This document shows, one piece after another, positions 1 through 6,536 of a DNA stretch of 12,131 nucleotides. The notes beneath the pieces are model-generated. The model was given only the letters and a program-made list of their open reading frames with translations, did not search any database and was not told the origin of the DNA. This DNA comes from an uncultured Prevotellaceae bacterium (GTDB lineage: Bacteria > Bacteroidota > Bacteroidia > Bacteroidales > Bacteroidaceae), in contig CACXVS010000060.1 of the NCBI GenBank assembly GCA_902771155.1, positions 1 through 12,131 of the forward strand. The letters are read 5' to 3'. A program made the translations under genes and the position numbers. Numbering within the stretch: the stretch's first letter is position 1; the number at the start of each line of letters is the position of its first letter.

Positions 1-2187
1 GCTGTACCAGTCAAAACTACCATAGATCTCATTTCGCAAGATCGCAAAGTCGAGACCGATGTTATTCTGAGTCGTAGTCTCCCACTTGATGTCATCATTT
101 CCACGCTGGTTACGCACATATCCGTTAGGAAGGTCGTAACCGCCATTGGTACCAGCGATATCATAAGAGGAGCCAGCCTGACCACTTCCCCAAAGGCCTG
201 TAGACACAACCGACTTATAGAGCGTATAGCGAGCTGTGTTCGAGATTTCCTGGTTACCGGTCTGTCCCCAAGAGTAACGCAGTTTCAGGTTGTCGAGCCA
301 ACCCCTTGTACCCTCCATAAATTTCTCCTGGGAGATGCGCCAACCTGCACTGACAGAGGGGAAAGTACCATATTGGTTGTTGGTACCGAATCGGCTCGAA
401 CCGTCACGACGAATCGTGACTGAAGCCAGATACTTATCATCATAAGTATAGTTCACCTTTCCGAAGAATGACAAGAGGGAGAAACCCTCACCAAAGCCTT
501 CGGCCAGCTGACGGCCAGCTCCTGCCGACGGCCACATATAGTCGGTATTCAGAATAGCCAGTTCGTAGCGTTTGGCACTGCTCATCTTGTAGTCCATACG
601 GTTCAACTCAGTACCGATCATGGCATCTCCACGATGTTTACCGATTTCCAGATTATAAGTAGCAATGGCATTCCACATCCATCGCATGGTGTGTTCCTGC
701 TTGTCCTCTACGGCACTGTCGGTACGCATCACTTTACCGTTGGCAATGGGGTAAGTGAAGAAACGTTGCTCTTTCTGTGTGTAATCCATACCCAAAGTGG
801 TGCGAACCATAAAGTTCTTAAATGGAGTAATGCTCAGATGCACATCACCAAACATACGCCACTGGGTATACTCATTGTCCTTTGCATTGGAAATCATGCT
901 CAAAGGATTCTCGCGCTCAGAGTAGGCACCAAGAGCCTGAGCATACTTGCCGTTTTCTGCATAGATGGGGAAGTTGGGGTTAAACTCCAGAGCGTGCTCC
1001 AACACACCACCAGGAGCATCAACACCCTTCGTACGGTTGATGGTGAAGTTCTCACCAATGGTTACCAGATCGTCAATCAGTTTATAGTCTGCATTGGCAC
1101 GGCCAGAAAGACGGTTGAACCAGGAGTCCTTAATGGTACCTTTATTATCATAGTAACCTATAGAGAAGAAAGAATTACCCTTCTCAGAGCCATTGCTTAC
1201 TGACACATTATACTGCTGAATGACACCCGTGCGCGTAATCTCCTTAAACCAATCGGTATCACCAGCACGTACAGTGGCGTTCTCATCGAGGAACATGTTC
1301 ATCGTCATATTGTTAAGTACAGGATTACCTTTGGCATCATAACTCCAATCATAATTATATCCAAGGTTGTTATTGCCAGGGTTCACGCCGTCATTTACTG
1401 AGGCTTGCCAATAGGCACGTCCCCATTGGCTGGCATTCATCGTCTCAATCTTATTGGTATAGAAAGATGCTGCAATACTTCCATCGAAATTCACCTTTAC
1501 CTTACCTTCCTTACCCTTCTTGGTGGTAATGATAATCACACCGTTTGCAGCTCGTGAACCATAGATACTTGCCGAAGCAGCGTCCTTCAGCACCTGAATG
1601 CTCTCGATATCGTTACCGTTCAGTTCGTGCATACCAGCCTTTGTGGGTACACCGTCGATGATATAAAGCGGGTCGTTGTCGTTTAGGGTTCCCACACCAC
1701 GGATACGTACTGTTGCTGCACCAGAGGGATTACCATCAGCCGTGATATTCATGCCTGGCACACGTCCCTGAAGAGCCTTCATCGGGTTGTTCTCGTTTTG
1801 CTTGGCCATTTCATCGACACTTACTGTCGAGATGGCTCCCGTCAGGTCGGCCTTGCGCTGAGTGGTATAACCTGTCACCACCACTTCCTGTAGCACTTCG
1901 GCATCATCCTTGAGTGTCACCTTCATACCCTGATGGGCAGCGACTTCCTGTGTCTGATAGCCAATGTAAGAGATTACGAGGATAGTCCCCTCGTTTACTT
2001 TAATTGTGAAGTTACCATCGAAATCGGTGATCGTACCGTTCGACGTACCCTTCTCCATCACCGTGGCTCCAATGACCGTTTCGCCTGTAGCGTCGACCAC
2101 CGTACCACTGATCCCACTCTGCGCGTACATTACAGTACACGTCAGGAAAGCAAACAAACTCAGAAAAAGTTTCTTTAGTTGTTCCAT
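1..2187 (-). CDS. SusC/RagA family TonB-linked outer-membrane transporter (3' end outside window)
   Basis: Outer-membrane beta-barrel importer that takes up oligosaccharides or peptides using TonB energy, normally paired with a SusD lipoprotein. Reading from ATG at 2187, the frame stays open for 729 codons to the window edge. Residues 1-22 are a signal peptide (ending MYAQ). Residues 25-95 are a carboxypeptidase-regulatory-like domain (ISGTVVDATGETVIGATV; later ISYIGYQTQEV). A TonB-box-like EVVVTGY lies at 101-107. The plug domain runs about 112-225, with RIRGVGTLN, YIIDGVP and the family signature ASASIYGSRAANGVIIITTK (204-223). The rest is barrel strands rich in aromatic and Asn/Asp residues. 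SusC proteins are usually about 1000 residues, so roughly 250-300 are missing past position 1, as is any susD. The substrate cannot be read from sequence. The gene lies downstream of, and on the same strand as, a membrane-bound AraC-type regulator that probably controls it (inference). Confidence 0.95.
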   Translation of the reverse strand, partial: MEQLKKLFLSLFAFLTCTVMYAQSGISGTVVDATGETVIGATVMEKGTSNGTITDFDGNFTIKVNEGTILVISYIGYQTQEVAAHQGMKVTLKDDAEVLQEVVVTGYTTQRKADLTGAISTVSVDEMAKQNENNPMKALQGRVPGMNITADGNPSGAATVRIRGVGTLNDNDPLYIIDGVPTKAGMHELNGNDIESIQVLKDAASASIYGSRAANGVIIITTKKGKEGKVKVNFDGSIAASFYTNKIETMNASQWGRAYWQASVNDGVNPGNNNLGYNYDWSYDAKGNPVLNNMTMNMFLDENATVRAGDTDWFKEITRTGVIQQYNVSVSNGSEKGNSFFSIGYYDNKGTIKDSWFNRLSGRANADYKLIDDLVTIGENFTINRTKGVDAPGGVLEHALEFNPNFPIYAENGKYAQALGAYSERENPLSMISNAKDNEYTQWRMFGDVHLSITPFKNFMVRTTLGMDYTQKEQRFFTYPIANGKVMRTDSAVEDKQEHTMRWMWNAIATYNLEIGKHRGDAMIGTELNRMDYKMSSAKRYELAILNTDYMWPSAGAGRQLAEGFGEGFSLLSFFGKVNYTYDDKYLASVTIRRDGSSRFGTNNQYGTFPSVSAGWRISQEKFMEGTRGWLDNLKLRYSWGQTGNQEISNTARYTLYKSVVSTGLWGSGQAGSSYDIAGTNGGYDLPNGYVRNQRGNDDIKWETTTQNNIGLDFAILRNEIYGSFDWYS

Positions 2188-2358
2188 TGTTGATCGTTTA
2201 AAAATGTTAGTACTTTTGTGAATTAAAATCTGCCGCAAAAGTACAATAATAATACGTGCGGATATAGCAAATATCGTTCAGAGGCTAGCAAAATTGTTTC
2301 ATGTAACAATCGTTGACTATTATGTCAAAAACGTCAACTACCCTTTATATAAAGGAAA
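2188..2358 (-). promoter_or_regulatory. susC upstream control region with -7-like element and several inverted repeats
   Basis: This non-coding AT-rich stretch separates the regulator from susC. On the minus strand TACTTTTG (2243-2236) fits the Bacteroidetes -7 consensus TAnnTTTG, giving a leader of about 45 bases before the susC ATG. The best TTTG for a -33 box (2271-2268) is 24 bases away, longer than the usual 19-21, so the promoter may need an activator. Inverted repeats: TACTTTTG (2211-2218) with CAAAAGTA (2236-2243); ATTGTTTCATGTAACAAT (2293-2310), a palindrome with one mismatched pair; GTTGAC (2312-2317) with GTCAAC (2333-2338), the latter also repeating a GTCAA at 2324-2328; and the perfect 14-base palindrome CCTTTATATAAAGG (2342-2355). 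These are candidate operators for the adjacent regulator. That role is inference. Confidence 0.5.
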
Positions 2359-2380
2359 AGAGCGGATGTTACTCCGCTCT
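2351..2380 (-). terminator. Intrinsic terminator of the regulator gene
   Basis: AGAGCGGA (2359-2366) and TCCGCTCT (2373-2380) form a perfect 8-base-pair stem with a 6-base loop. Read on the minus strand, the hairpin is followed by TTTTCCTTT. The loop contains the regulator's stop codon (2371-2369), so the hairpin begins in the last codons of that gene. It should stop regulator transcripts before susC, which suggests that susC has its own promoter. Confidence 0.6.
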
Positions 2381-3940
2381 CAGTTCTGTTGGATACTTAC
2401 CAAACTGCTTCTTAAAGCAAGTTGAGAAATAACCTGGGGTGCCAAAGCCCACCTCGTATGCAATCTCACCTACCGTCTTCGTGGTTGATGCCAATAATGC
2501 GTAAGCCTGTTGCAATCTCATCTGCCGTAACAATTCCACTGGCGTCTGACCTGTTATGGCCTTCACTTTCCTGTAGAGCTGCACTCGACTCAGTCCCATC
2601 TCCTCACCAAGATCATCCATCTTCAGATTGGGATTTGACATATTCTTTAGGATTGCCTCATTCAACTGTTCTGCGAATAGCATATCCTGGCTCTTAGGGG
2701 CTGGCATATCTTCTGCAGGCATTACGAATATCTCATGCAGCCTTCGATTGCTGGCATCGGTATAGAACAGCGTCTGCTCCACATTCATGCTCTGACGTTT
2801 ACGTATATTCTTCTTCGTCAGCCACAATGCAAACAATATCATGATAATAGCCAAGACCAGAACTGCGATCGTCACAAAACTGCCCACAAGTACCTTATGC
2901 TGTGTGTTGTAAAGCACCATTGAGTTCTCCAGTTTGTCATGAATGGTCACCAAATCATCATTCTGCTTCATCAGTTCTGCAGCCTCTGTCATAACCAGAT
3001 CTACATTGTCGGGCGTGACGACAAAACCCAGTAACGGGTTTTCGCGTTCATAAGGTCTACCTGTCAAAATATCAAGTGCAAGCCTGATAATCTTTTCACC
3101 ATGAGTAGGATAATAATAGGTGCCTATCTGATGCCCCAGTTTTACATACTCCAGTCCCTCGCCTGGCATACCGTCAATACCCAGGATCTTAATACGGCCC
3201 TCAACATTCTGCTCTACCACAGCTTTATATACGCCCGTTGCCATACCGTCGTTATGACAGAACACAAAGGTGTTGTCCAACTGGCTGATGTCAGAGCGTC
3301 GGAGCGAATCAATCAATTGAGTAACAATGTTGCAGGACGCGTCACTCGACCAATCGCTTTTCCGACAAACATACTCCACCTCTGGTAAAGCCTTCATAGC
3401 GGATTCGAAACCACGGTGACGCTCAAGGGCTGGTGTGCTGCTCAGCAATCCTGTAATCTCGACCACCAAAGGTTTCTTGCCCTTCGGCTGGTCCTTGTCT
3501 CTGACTATCGAGGCAATATATTGCCCCACGATATAACCAGCCTCGACATTATTGCCCCCTATGAAAGCAGTATAGTCTGCGCTGGTCTTGCGGTCAAAGC
3601 TGACAACAGGGATTCCTGCCTTAAGAACCCGGGCTATGGCATCGTTGATAATCTGTATATCCTCATAGGGAGCAACCACCATCAGGTCAATGTCCGTCTT
3701 GGCCAGACTATCTATCAGATGAGCCTGCAATTCAGGGTCATCAACCGAATTTGCAATGTTAACCTTAACATCGTGTTCGTATAAATGCTGGGCAGCCAAC
3801 ATCTCTTGATTCACTTTCTCGCGCCAAGGACCTTTTGAGCACTGTGCCACCCCAATCTTATAGACCTTCTCTTCAGTACATGAAGCCAACAACGTTGCAC
3901 CTATTATATATAATAAGGTACGCAAGAATATCTTATGCAT
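2369..3940 (-). CDS. Transmembrane regulator: periplasmic sugar-binding-like sensor domain fused to AraC-type DNA-binding domain
   Basis: A 523-residue one-polypeptide sensor/regulator. Residues 1-21 are a hydrophobic signal ending LLASC, which looks like a lipobox (Cys21). Residues 27-320 match a type I periplasmic-binding/LacI-like domain (Peripla_BP_4 type): KIGVAQCSKGPW, LMVVAPYEDIQIINDAI, GIPVVSFDRKT, FIGGNNVEAGYIVGQYI, FVFCHNDGMATGVYKA, ILGIDGMPGEGLEYV. One membrane helix lies at about 349-374, followed by the basic stop-transfer KKNIRKR. A linker leads to a C-terminal AraC domain (about 424-521) with two helix-turn-helix units (MDDLGEEMGLSRVQLYRKV; VGEIAYEVGFGTPGYFSTCF). The order resembles a Bacteroidetes hybrid two-component system, but the histidine kinase, ATPase and receiver domains are absent. 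It probably senses a small sugar in the periplasm and controls the downstream susC (inference). The ATG at 3940 is the only one before an in-frame upstream stop. Confidence 0.88.
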   Translation of the reverse strand: MHKIFLRTLLYIIGATLLASCTEEKVYKIGVAQCSKGPWREKVNQEMLAAQHLYEHDVKVNIANSVDDPELQAHLIDSLAKTDIDLMVVAPYEDIQIINDAIARVLKAGIPVVSFDRKTSADYTAFIGGNNVEAGYIVGQYIASIVRDKDQPKGKKPLVVEITGLLSSTPALERHRGFESAMKALPEVEYVCRKSDWSSDASCNIVTQLIDSLRRSDISQLDNTFVFCHNDGMATGVYKAVVEQNVEGRIKILGIDGMPGEGLEYVKLGHQIGTYYYPTHGEKIIRLALDILTGRPYERENPLLGFVVTPDNVDLVMTEAAELMKQNDDLVTIHDKLENSMVLYNTQHKVLVGSFVTIAVLVLAIIMILFALWLTKKNIRKRQSMNVEQTLFYTDASNRRLHEIFVMPAEDMPAPKSQDMLFAEQLNEAILKNMSNPNLKMDDLGEEMGLSRVQLYRKVKAITGQTPVELLRQMRLQQAYALLASTTKTVGEIAYEVGFGTPGYFSTCFKKQFGKYPTELRAE

Positions 3941-3964
3941 ATGCCAAATTATTAGTATCGGCTA

Positions 3965-3996
3965 CAAAAATAAATAAAAAACGGGAAAACTCCAAA
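3965..3996 (-). promoter_or_regulatory. Promoter of the transmembrane regulator
   Basis: On the minus strand TTTG (3996-3993), a 20-base spacer and TATTTTTG (3972-3965) fit the Bacteroidetes -33 TTTG / -7 TAnnTTTG pattern with normal spacing. The -7 element ends 24 bases before the regulator's ATG at 3940. This is a sequence-level call only. Confidence 0.55.
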
Positions 3997-4034
3997 CGAT
4001 ATCAAGTTTTTCAGCACATATTCATTACGCTGCA

Positions 4035-5360
4035 TCAAATTCGGATCTTCTTACGGAACACAGGCACTTCTTCTACAGGCTGGGCAGCCAGGCATTCCTC
4101 GATGCTCTTGCCACCAAGCGGATCGATGCCCTGTTCAATTTGCCTGCACAGTTCCATACGGATCTGGGCTGTCATACATTCGTCACCCTGTATCTCTCTG
4201 AGCGTGAAAGTGCCGTCTGCATGCTTTTCCAATGACTCACCGGCATAACAGGGCACACAGCAATACCGACAATAGTCGTGCTGGCCGCAGACGGGAAACG
4301 CCTGCTTCTGATCGGCCTGGAGCATCTGCTGGCGCTGTGGGCTCATGATGGCATCTCTGAGAGATGCATGATGCACATCGCCAAAGGTGATGGGGATATT
4401 GCTGCACGCACTGACCACCCCACTGGGGGAAACGATAATCATACCATTGGAAGAGCATGGGAACCCGTGCTTGCTGCCAAACTCATAGCCGTCGGCTTTC
4501 CCGTCAGCAGACACATGAGTCTTCGCAAGCGGGTCCATCAAGATGATACGCAGGGCTTCCGGACGCGTCTGCAGATGTTCGATCAAGGATATGTCGCCGT
4601 CGGCACCAGGTGACAGCACACACGACACCTCATTCTCTGCACCCAGTTGGTGGGCTATCTCGCGCACCCCATAATAGGTTCGGGTGTTCAGACGGAACAC
4701 GGGGGTCTTGAGGTTCAGGGGCACAGGCCATTCAGCCATCTCCCTCAGCACCTTCATCGACTGTTCCCACGAGCCGCGACGGCGTGTTATCTGATCGTGC
4801 ACCTCAGCATCGGTGCTGTAGATGGAGACACTCAACTGTCGGAGCCCCAGGCGGGCCAAACGGCGTATCTTCTCGCTGCTGTTGAGCGCCAGGGCGTTGG
4901 TGAACAGGTTCACAGCCAGATTGCGCTCGTGCATATACTCAAGGATATCCCAGCAGTGGGGATAGCTGAACGGGTCACCGCCAGTGACGGTCACCTCAGG
5001 TATTCCTAATTCTACGGCTTCATCGATGATACGCTGGTAATCATCCAGCGTCAGCATGTCAGGGCGCAGGCGGTGCTCTTCGTGCAGGTCACTACGAGCT
5101 GCACCTTCGTTAAAACAGTGCAGACAACGCTCGCTGCAGGCATAGGTGAGTTCAAAAGTCAGAGAAATCCGAAGTTCCTCAGGTAAGGAATCCCTATAAT
5201 CGTCCGCAGGTTCATAGCCCATTGCACCCATGCAGGGTGGATTGTCCTTTCGATACTGCTTCCACTCTTCGTCACTGAACACATGGTCGTGAACGAGTCC
5301 TACAGGCATCAAAGTATCACGGCAGAACGCGACGACCTGTTCTTCAGTGGCACCTGTCAC
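4035..5360 (-). CDS. Radical SAM / SPASM-like protein, N-terminus probably frameshifted
   Basis: A 441-residue enzyme when read from a GTG at 5360. CSERCLHC (Cys75, 79, 82) is the CxxxCxxC cluster that binds the 4Fe-4S/S-adenosylmethionine centre, and VTGGDPF (125-131) is the usual GGxP-like SAM-binding element. The C-terminus has a SPASM-like cysteine set: Cys302 and Cys319 (GVVSAC), then CGQHDYCRYCCVPC (358-371). SPASM proteins commonly modify peptides or proteins through auxiliary clusters; the substrate here is unknown and no precursor peptide is seen nearby. The reading frame is closed by a stop just upstream (5387-5385), and no in-frame ATG is available. The first residues (VTGATEEQVVAFCRDTLMPVG) look like the tail of the small N-terminal domain common in this group. 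A matching upstream piece lies in another frame from ATG 5460. The start is therefore uncertain. Confidence 0.85.
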   Translation of the reverse strand: MTGATEEQVVAFCRDTLMPVGLVHDHVFSDEEWKQYRKDNPPCMGAMGYEPADDYRDSLPEELRISLTFELTYACSERCLHCFNEGAARSDLHEEHRLRPDMLTLDDYQRIIDEAVELGIPEVTVTGGDPFSYPHCWDILEYMHERNLAVNLFTNALALNSSEKIRRLARLGLRQLSVSIYSTDAEVHDQITRRRGSWEQSMKVLREMAEWPVPLNLKTPVFRLNTRTYYGVREIAHQLGAENEVSCVLSPGADGDISLIEHLQTRPEALRIILMDPLAKTHVSADGKADGYEFGSKHGFPCSSNGMIIVSPSGVVSACSNIPITFGDVHHASLRDAIMSPQRQQMLQADQKQAFPVCGQHDYCRYCCVPCYAGESLEKHADGTFTLREIQGDECMTAQIRMELCRQIEQGIDPLGGKSIEECLAAQPVEEVPVFRKKIRI

Positions 5361-5460
5361 AAGTGCCGCGGGCCGTGTTATACATCACGGCTCTCCGTGC
5401 CTGGCGATTATAAGCGCCGCAAGTAAAGAGGGGGCGAAAATAGGTTTTCAAACTTTTCAT
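5361..5460 (-). pseudogene. Out-of-frame N-terminal segment of the radical SAM gene (putative)
   Basis: An ATG at 5460, only 5 bases after the mutY stop, opens a 37-codon frame beginning MKSLKTYFRPLF and containing RRAVMYNTARGT before it runs into a stop (about 5350-5348). Removing one base of the A pair at 5361-5362 would join it in frame as YNTARGT-VTGATEEQVV, giving one protein of about 474 residues. The joined sequence resembles the short N-terminal domain seen before the radical SAM core in many Bacteroidetes SPASM proteins; this is from memory and not searched. The alternative is that this stretch is simply leader sequence and translation starts at the GTG at 5360. Confidence 0.4.
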
Positions 5461-5465
5461 AAGAA

Positions 5466-6488
5466 TTAAATAGTAGCAATAAGGGTTTCAATAAGGCGTG
5501 GTTTGGCGTAATTGTCGAGTTTCTCTTCTTTTATCCAGATGTAATCCGGCGGTAGTTCTGGCTTCTCTTCGGTTTCCAAGAGGTAGAAGTCGGCGTAGAG
5601 GATGCGATGGGTGAGTACGTGCTTGACATTTTGCTTAAGTAATTGAAAATTGAAAATTGAAAATTGAAAATTATCGCGTAGCCAATCTTCAATATTCAAT
5701 GTTCCATTTTCAATTAAATAAGGTTCCCAGAGACCTTGCCAGATGTCACCTGCCCCACGGCGGTGGATGGCCACCTCACCCTTACAGCGTATATAAATAT
5801 AAATAAGGTGGCGCTCACGCACCTTCAGGGTTTTCTTCTTCACAGGCAACTCGCCCACCCTGCCCTCGCGCAAGGCGATACAGGATTCCACCAGAGGGCA
5901 CTCCGTACAGTGAGGGGACTGGGGCGTACACTGCATGGCCCCGAAGTCCATGATGGCCTGGTTGTAGAGCGAGGCCTCACCCTCAGGGAGCATACTCTGT
6001 GCCAAGGCCGTAAACACCTTCTTCCCCTCGGTAGTATTGATAGGCGTGTCGATGCCGAAGTGGCGCGCCAACACCCGATACACGTTACCATCCACCACAG
6101 CAGCAGGCAGTCCGAAGGCGATGCTCCCGATGGCCGCAGCCGTATAGTCGCCCACACCCTTCAGCTTCCGTATCTCGTCGAGCGTATCAGGGAAATGCCC
6201 CAGTGCCACGATCTGCCTGGCGGCATAGTGCAGGTTGCGCGCCCTACTATAGTAACCCAGTCCCTGCCACTCCCGAAGCACCTCGTCCTCCGTCGCCTCG
6301 GCCAGTGCCTCCACGGTAGGCCAGTGACGCATGAACCGTTCCCAGTAGGCCCACCCCTGCTTCACCTGTGTCTGCTGGAGGATAATCTCCGAGAGCCAGA
6401 TGGCATAGGGGTCGCGCGTCTGTCGCCAGGGCAGATCACGACCGTTCTCACGGAACCAACGAATCAATGTGAGAGAAAAATAACCCAT
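5466..6488 (-). CDS. mutY: A/G-specific adenine DNA glycosylase MutY
   Basis: Removes adenine mispaired with 8-oxoguanine, preventing G:C to T:A mutations. The 340-residue protein has the catalytic Glu34 in SEIILQQTQV, GLGYYSRARNL (76-86), the helix-hairpin-helix LKGVGDYTAAAIGS (109-122) with Asp133 in VVDGNVYRVL, and the 4Fe-4S motif Cys187-x6-Cys194-x2-Cys197-x5-Cys203. The C-terminal NUDIX-like domain that reads the oxidised guanine begins near 225 (DIWQGLWEPYLIE at 248-260; VLTHRILYADFY at 291-302). Residues about 272-283 are encoded by four copies of a 7-base repeat, giving an unusual NFQFSIFNFQL stretch in the NUDIX-like domain. Start ATG at 6488; the gene follows serB by 46 bases filled with heptamer repeats and precedes the radical SAM gene. 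Length is normal for the family. Confidence 0.96.
   Translation of the reverse strand: MGYFSLTLIRWFRENGRDLPWRQTRDPYAIWLSEIILQQTQVKQGWAYWERFMRHWPTVEALAEATEDEVLREWQGLGYYSRARNLHYAARQIVALGHFPDTLDEIRKLKGVGDYTAAAIGSIAFGLPAAVVDGNVYRVLARHFGIDTPINTTEGKKVFTALAQSMLPEGEASLYNQAIMDFGAMQCTPQSPHCTECPLVESCIALREGRVGELPVKKKTLKVRERHLIYIYIRCKGEVAIHRRGAGDIWQGLWEPYLIENGTLNIEDWLRDNFQFSIFNFQLLKQNVKHVLTHRILYADFYLLETEEKPELPPDYIWIKEEKLDNYAKPRLIETLIATI
5641..5672 (+). repeat. Heptamer tandem repeat (TTGAAAA) inside mutY
   Basis: Four perfect tandem copies of TTGAAAA (5643-5670) plus partial units on both sides lie within the mutY coding sequence; on the coding strand the unit is TTTTCAA. A loosely similar AT-rich stretch (TTCAATATTCAAT and TTCAATTAA) lies at 5688-5717. 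Because the unit is 7 bases, gain or loss of one copy shifts the frame at about residue 275 and would replace the last 55-65 residues. Confidence 0.9.
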
Positions 6489-6501
6489 TATTCTTCACCC
6501 C

Positions 6502-6536
6502 TAACTCCTAACTATTAACTATAAACTATTAACTCT
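6502..6536 (+). repeat. Degenerate heptamer array between serB and mutY
   Basis: Five tandem 7-base units read TAACTCC, TAACTAT, TAACTAT, AAACTAT, TAACTCT, with a weaker sixth (TCACCCC) at 6495-6501. The array fills almost the whole serB-mutY gap, and its last unit overlaps the serB stop codon (6537-6535). It leaves no recognisable -33/-7 promoter, so mutY probably depends on read-through from serB (inference). Confidence 0.8.

Noticed and set aside
634..1203. 189-codon plus-strand open frame over susC
   Set aside because: Antisense to an uninterrupted SusC reading frame; no independent evidence of coding.
1..2187. SusC considered frameshifted because several other-frame open frames overlap it
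   Set aside because: Codon-by-codon reading of most of the minus strand from 2187 to 1 showed no stop in one frame, with continuous family similarity.
3835..4248. Plus-strand open frame spanning the regulator start and the radical SAM 3' end
   Set aside because: It crosses a good minus-strand promoter and the ends of two real genes; the product has no recognisable features.
5641..5672. Repeats considered as a CRISPR array
   Set aside because: The units are 7 bases and directly tandem without spacers, so this is a microsatellite-like repeat; the same applies to 6495-6536 and 9018-9105.
5736..6518. 260-codon plus-strand open frame over mutY
   Set aside because: Antisense shadow of a clearly conserved mutY with all catalytic motifs; the predicted product has no recognisable fold or signal.
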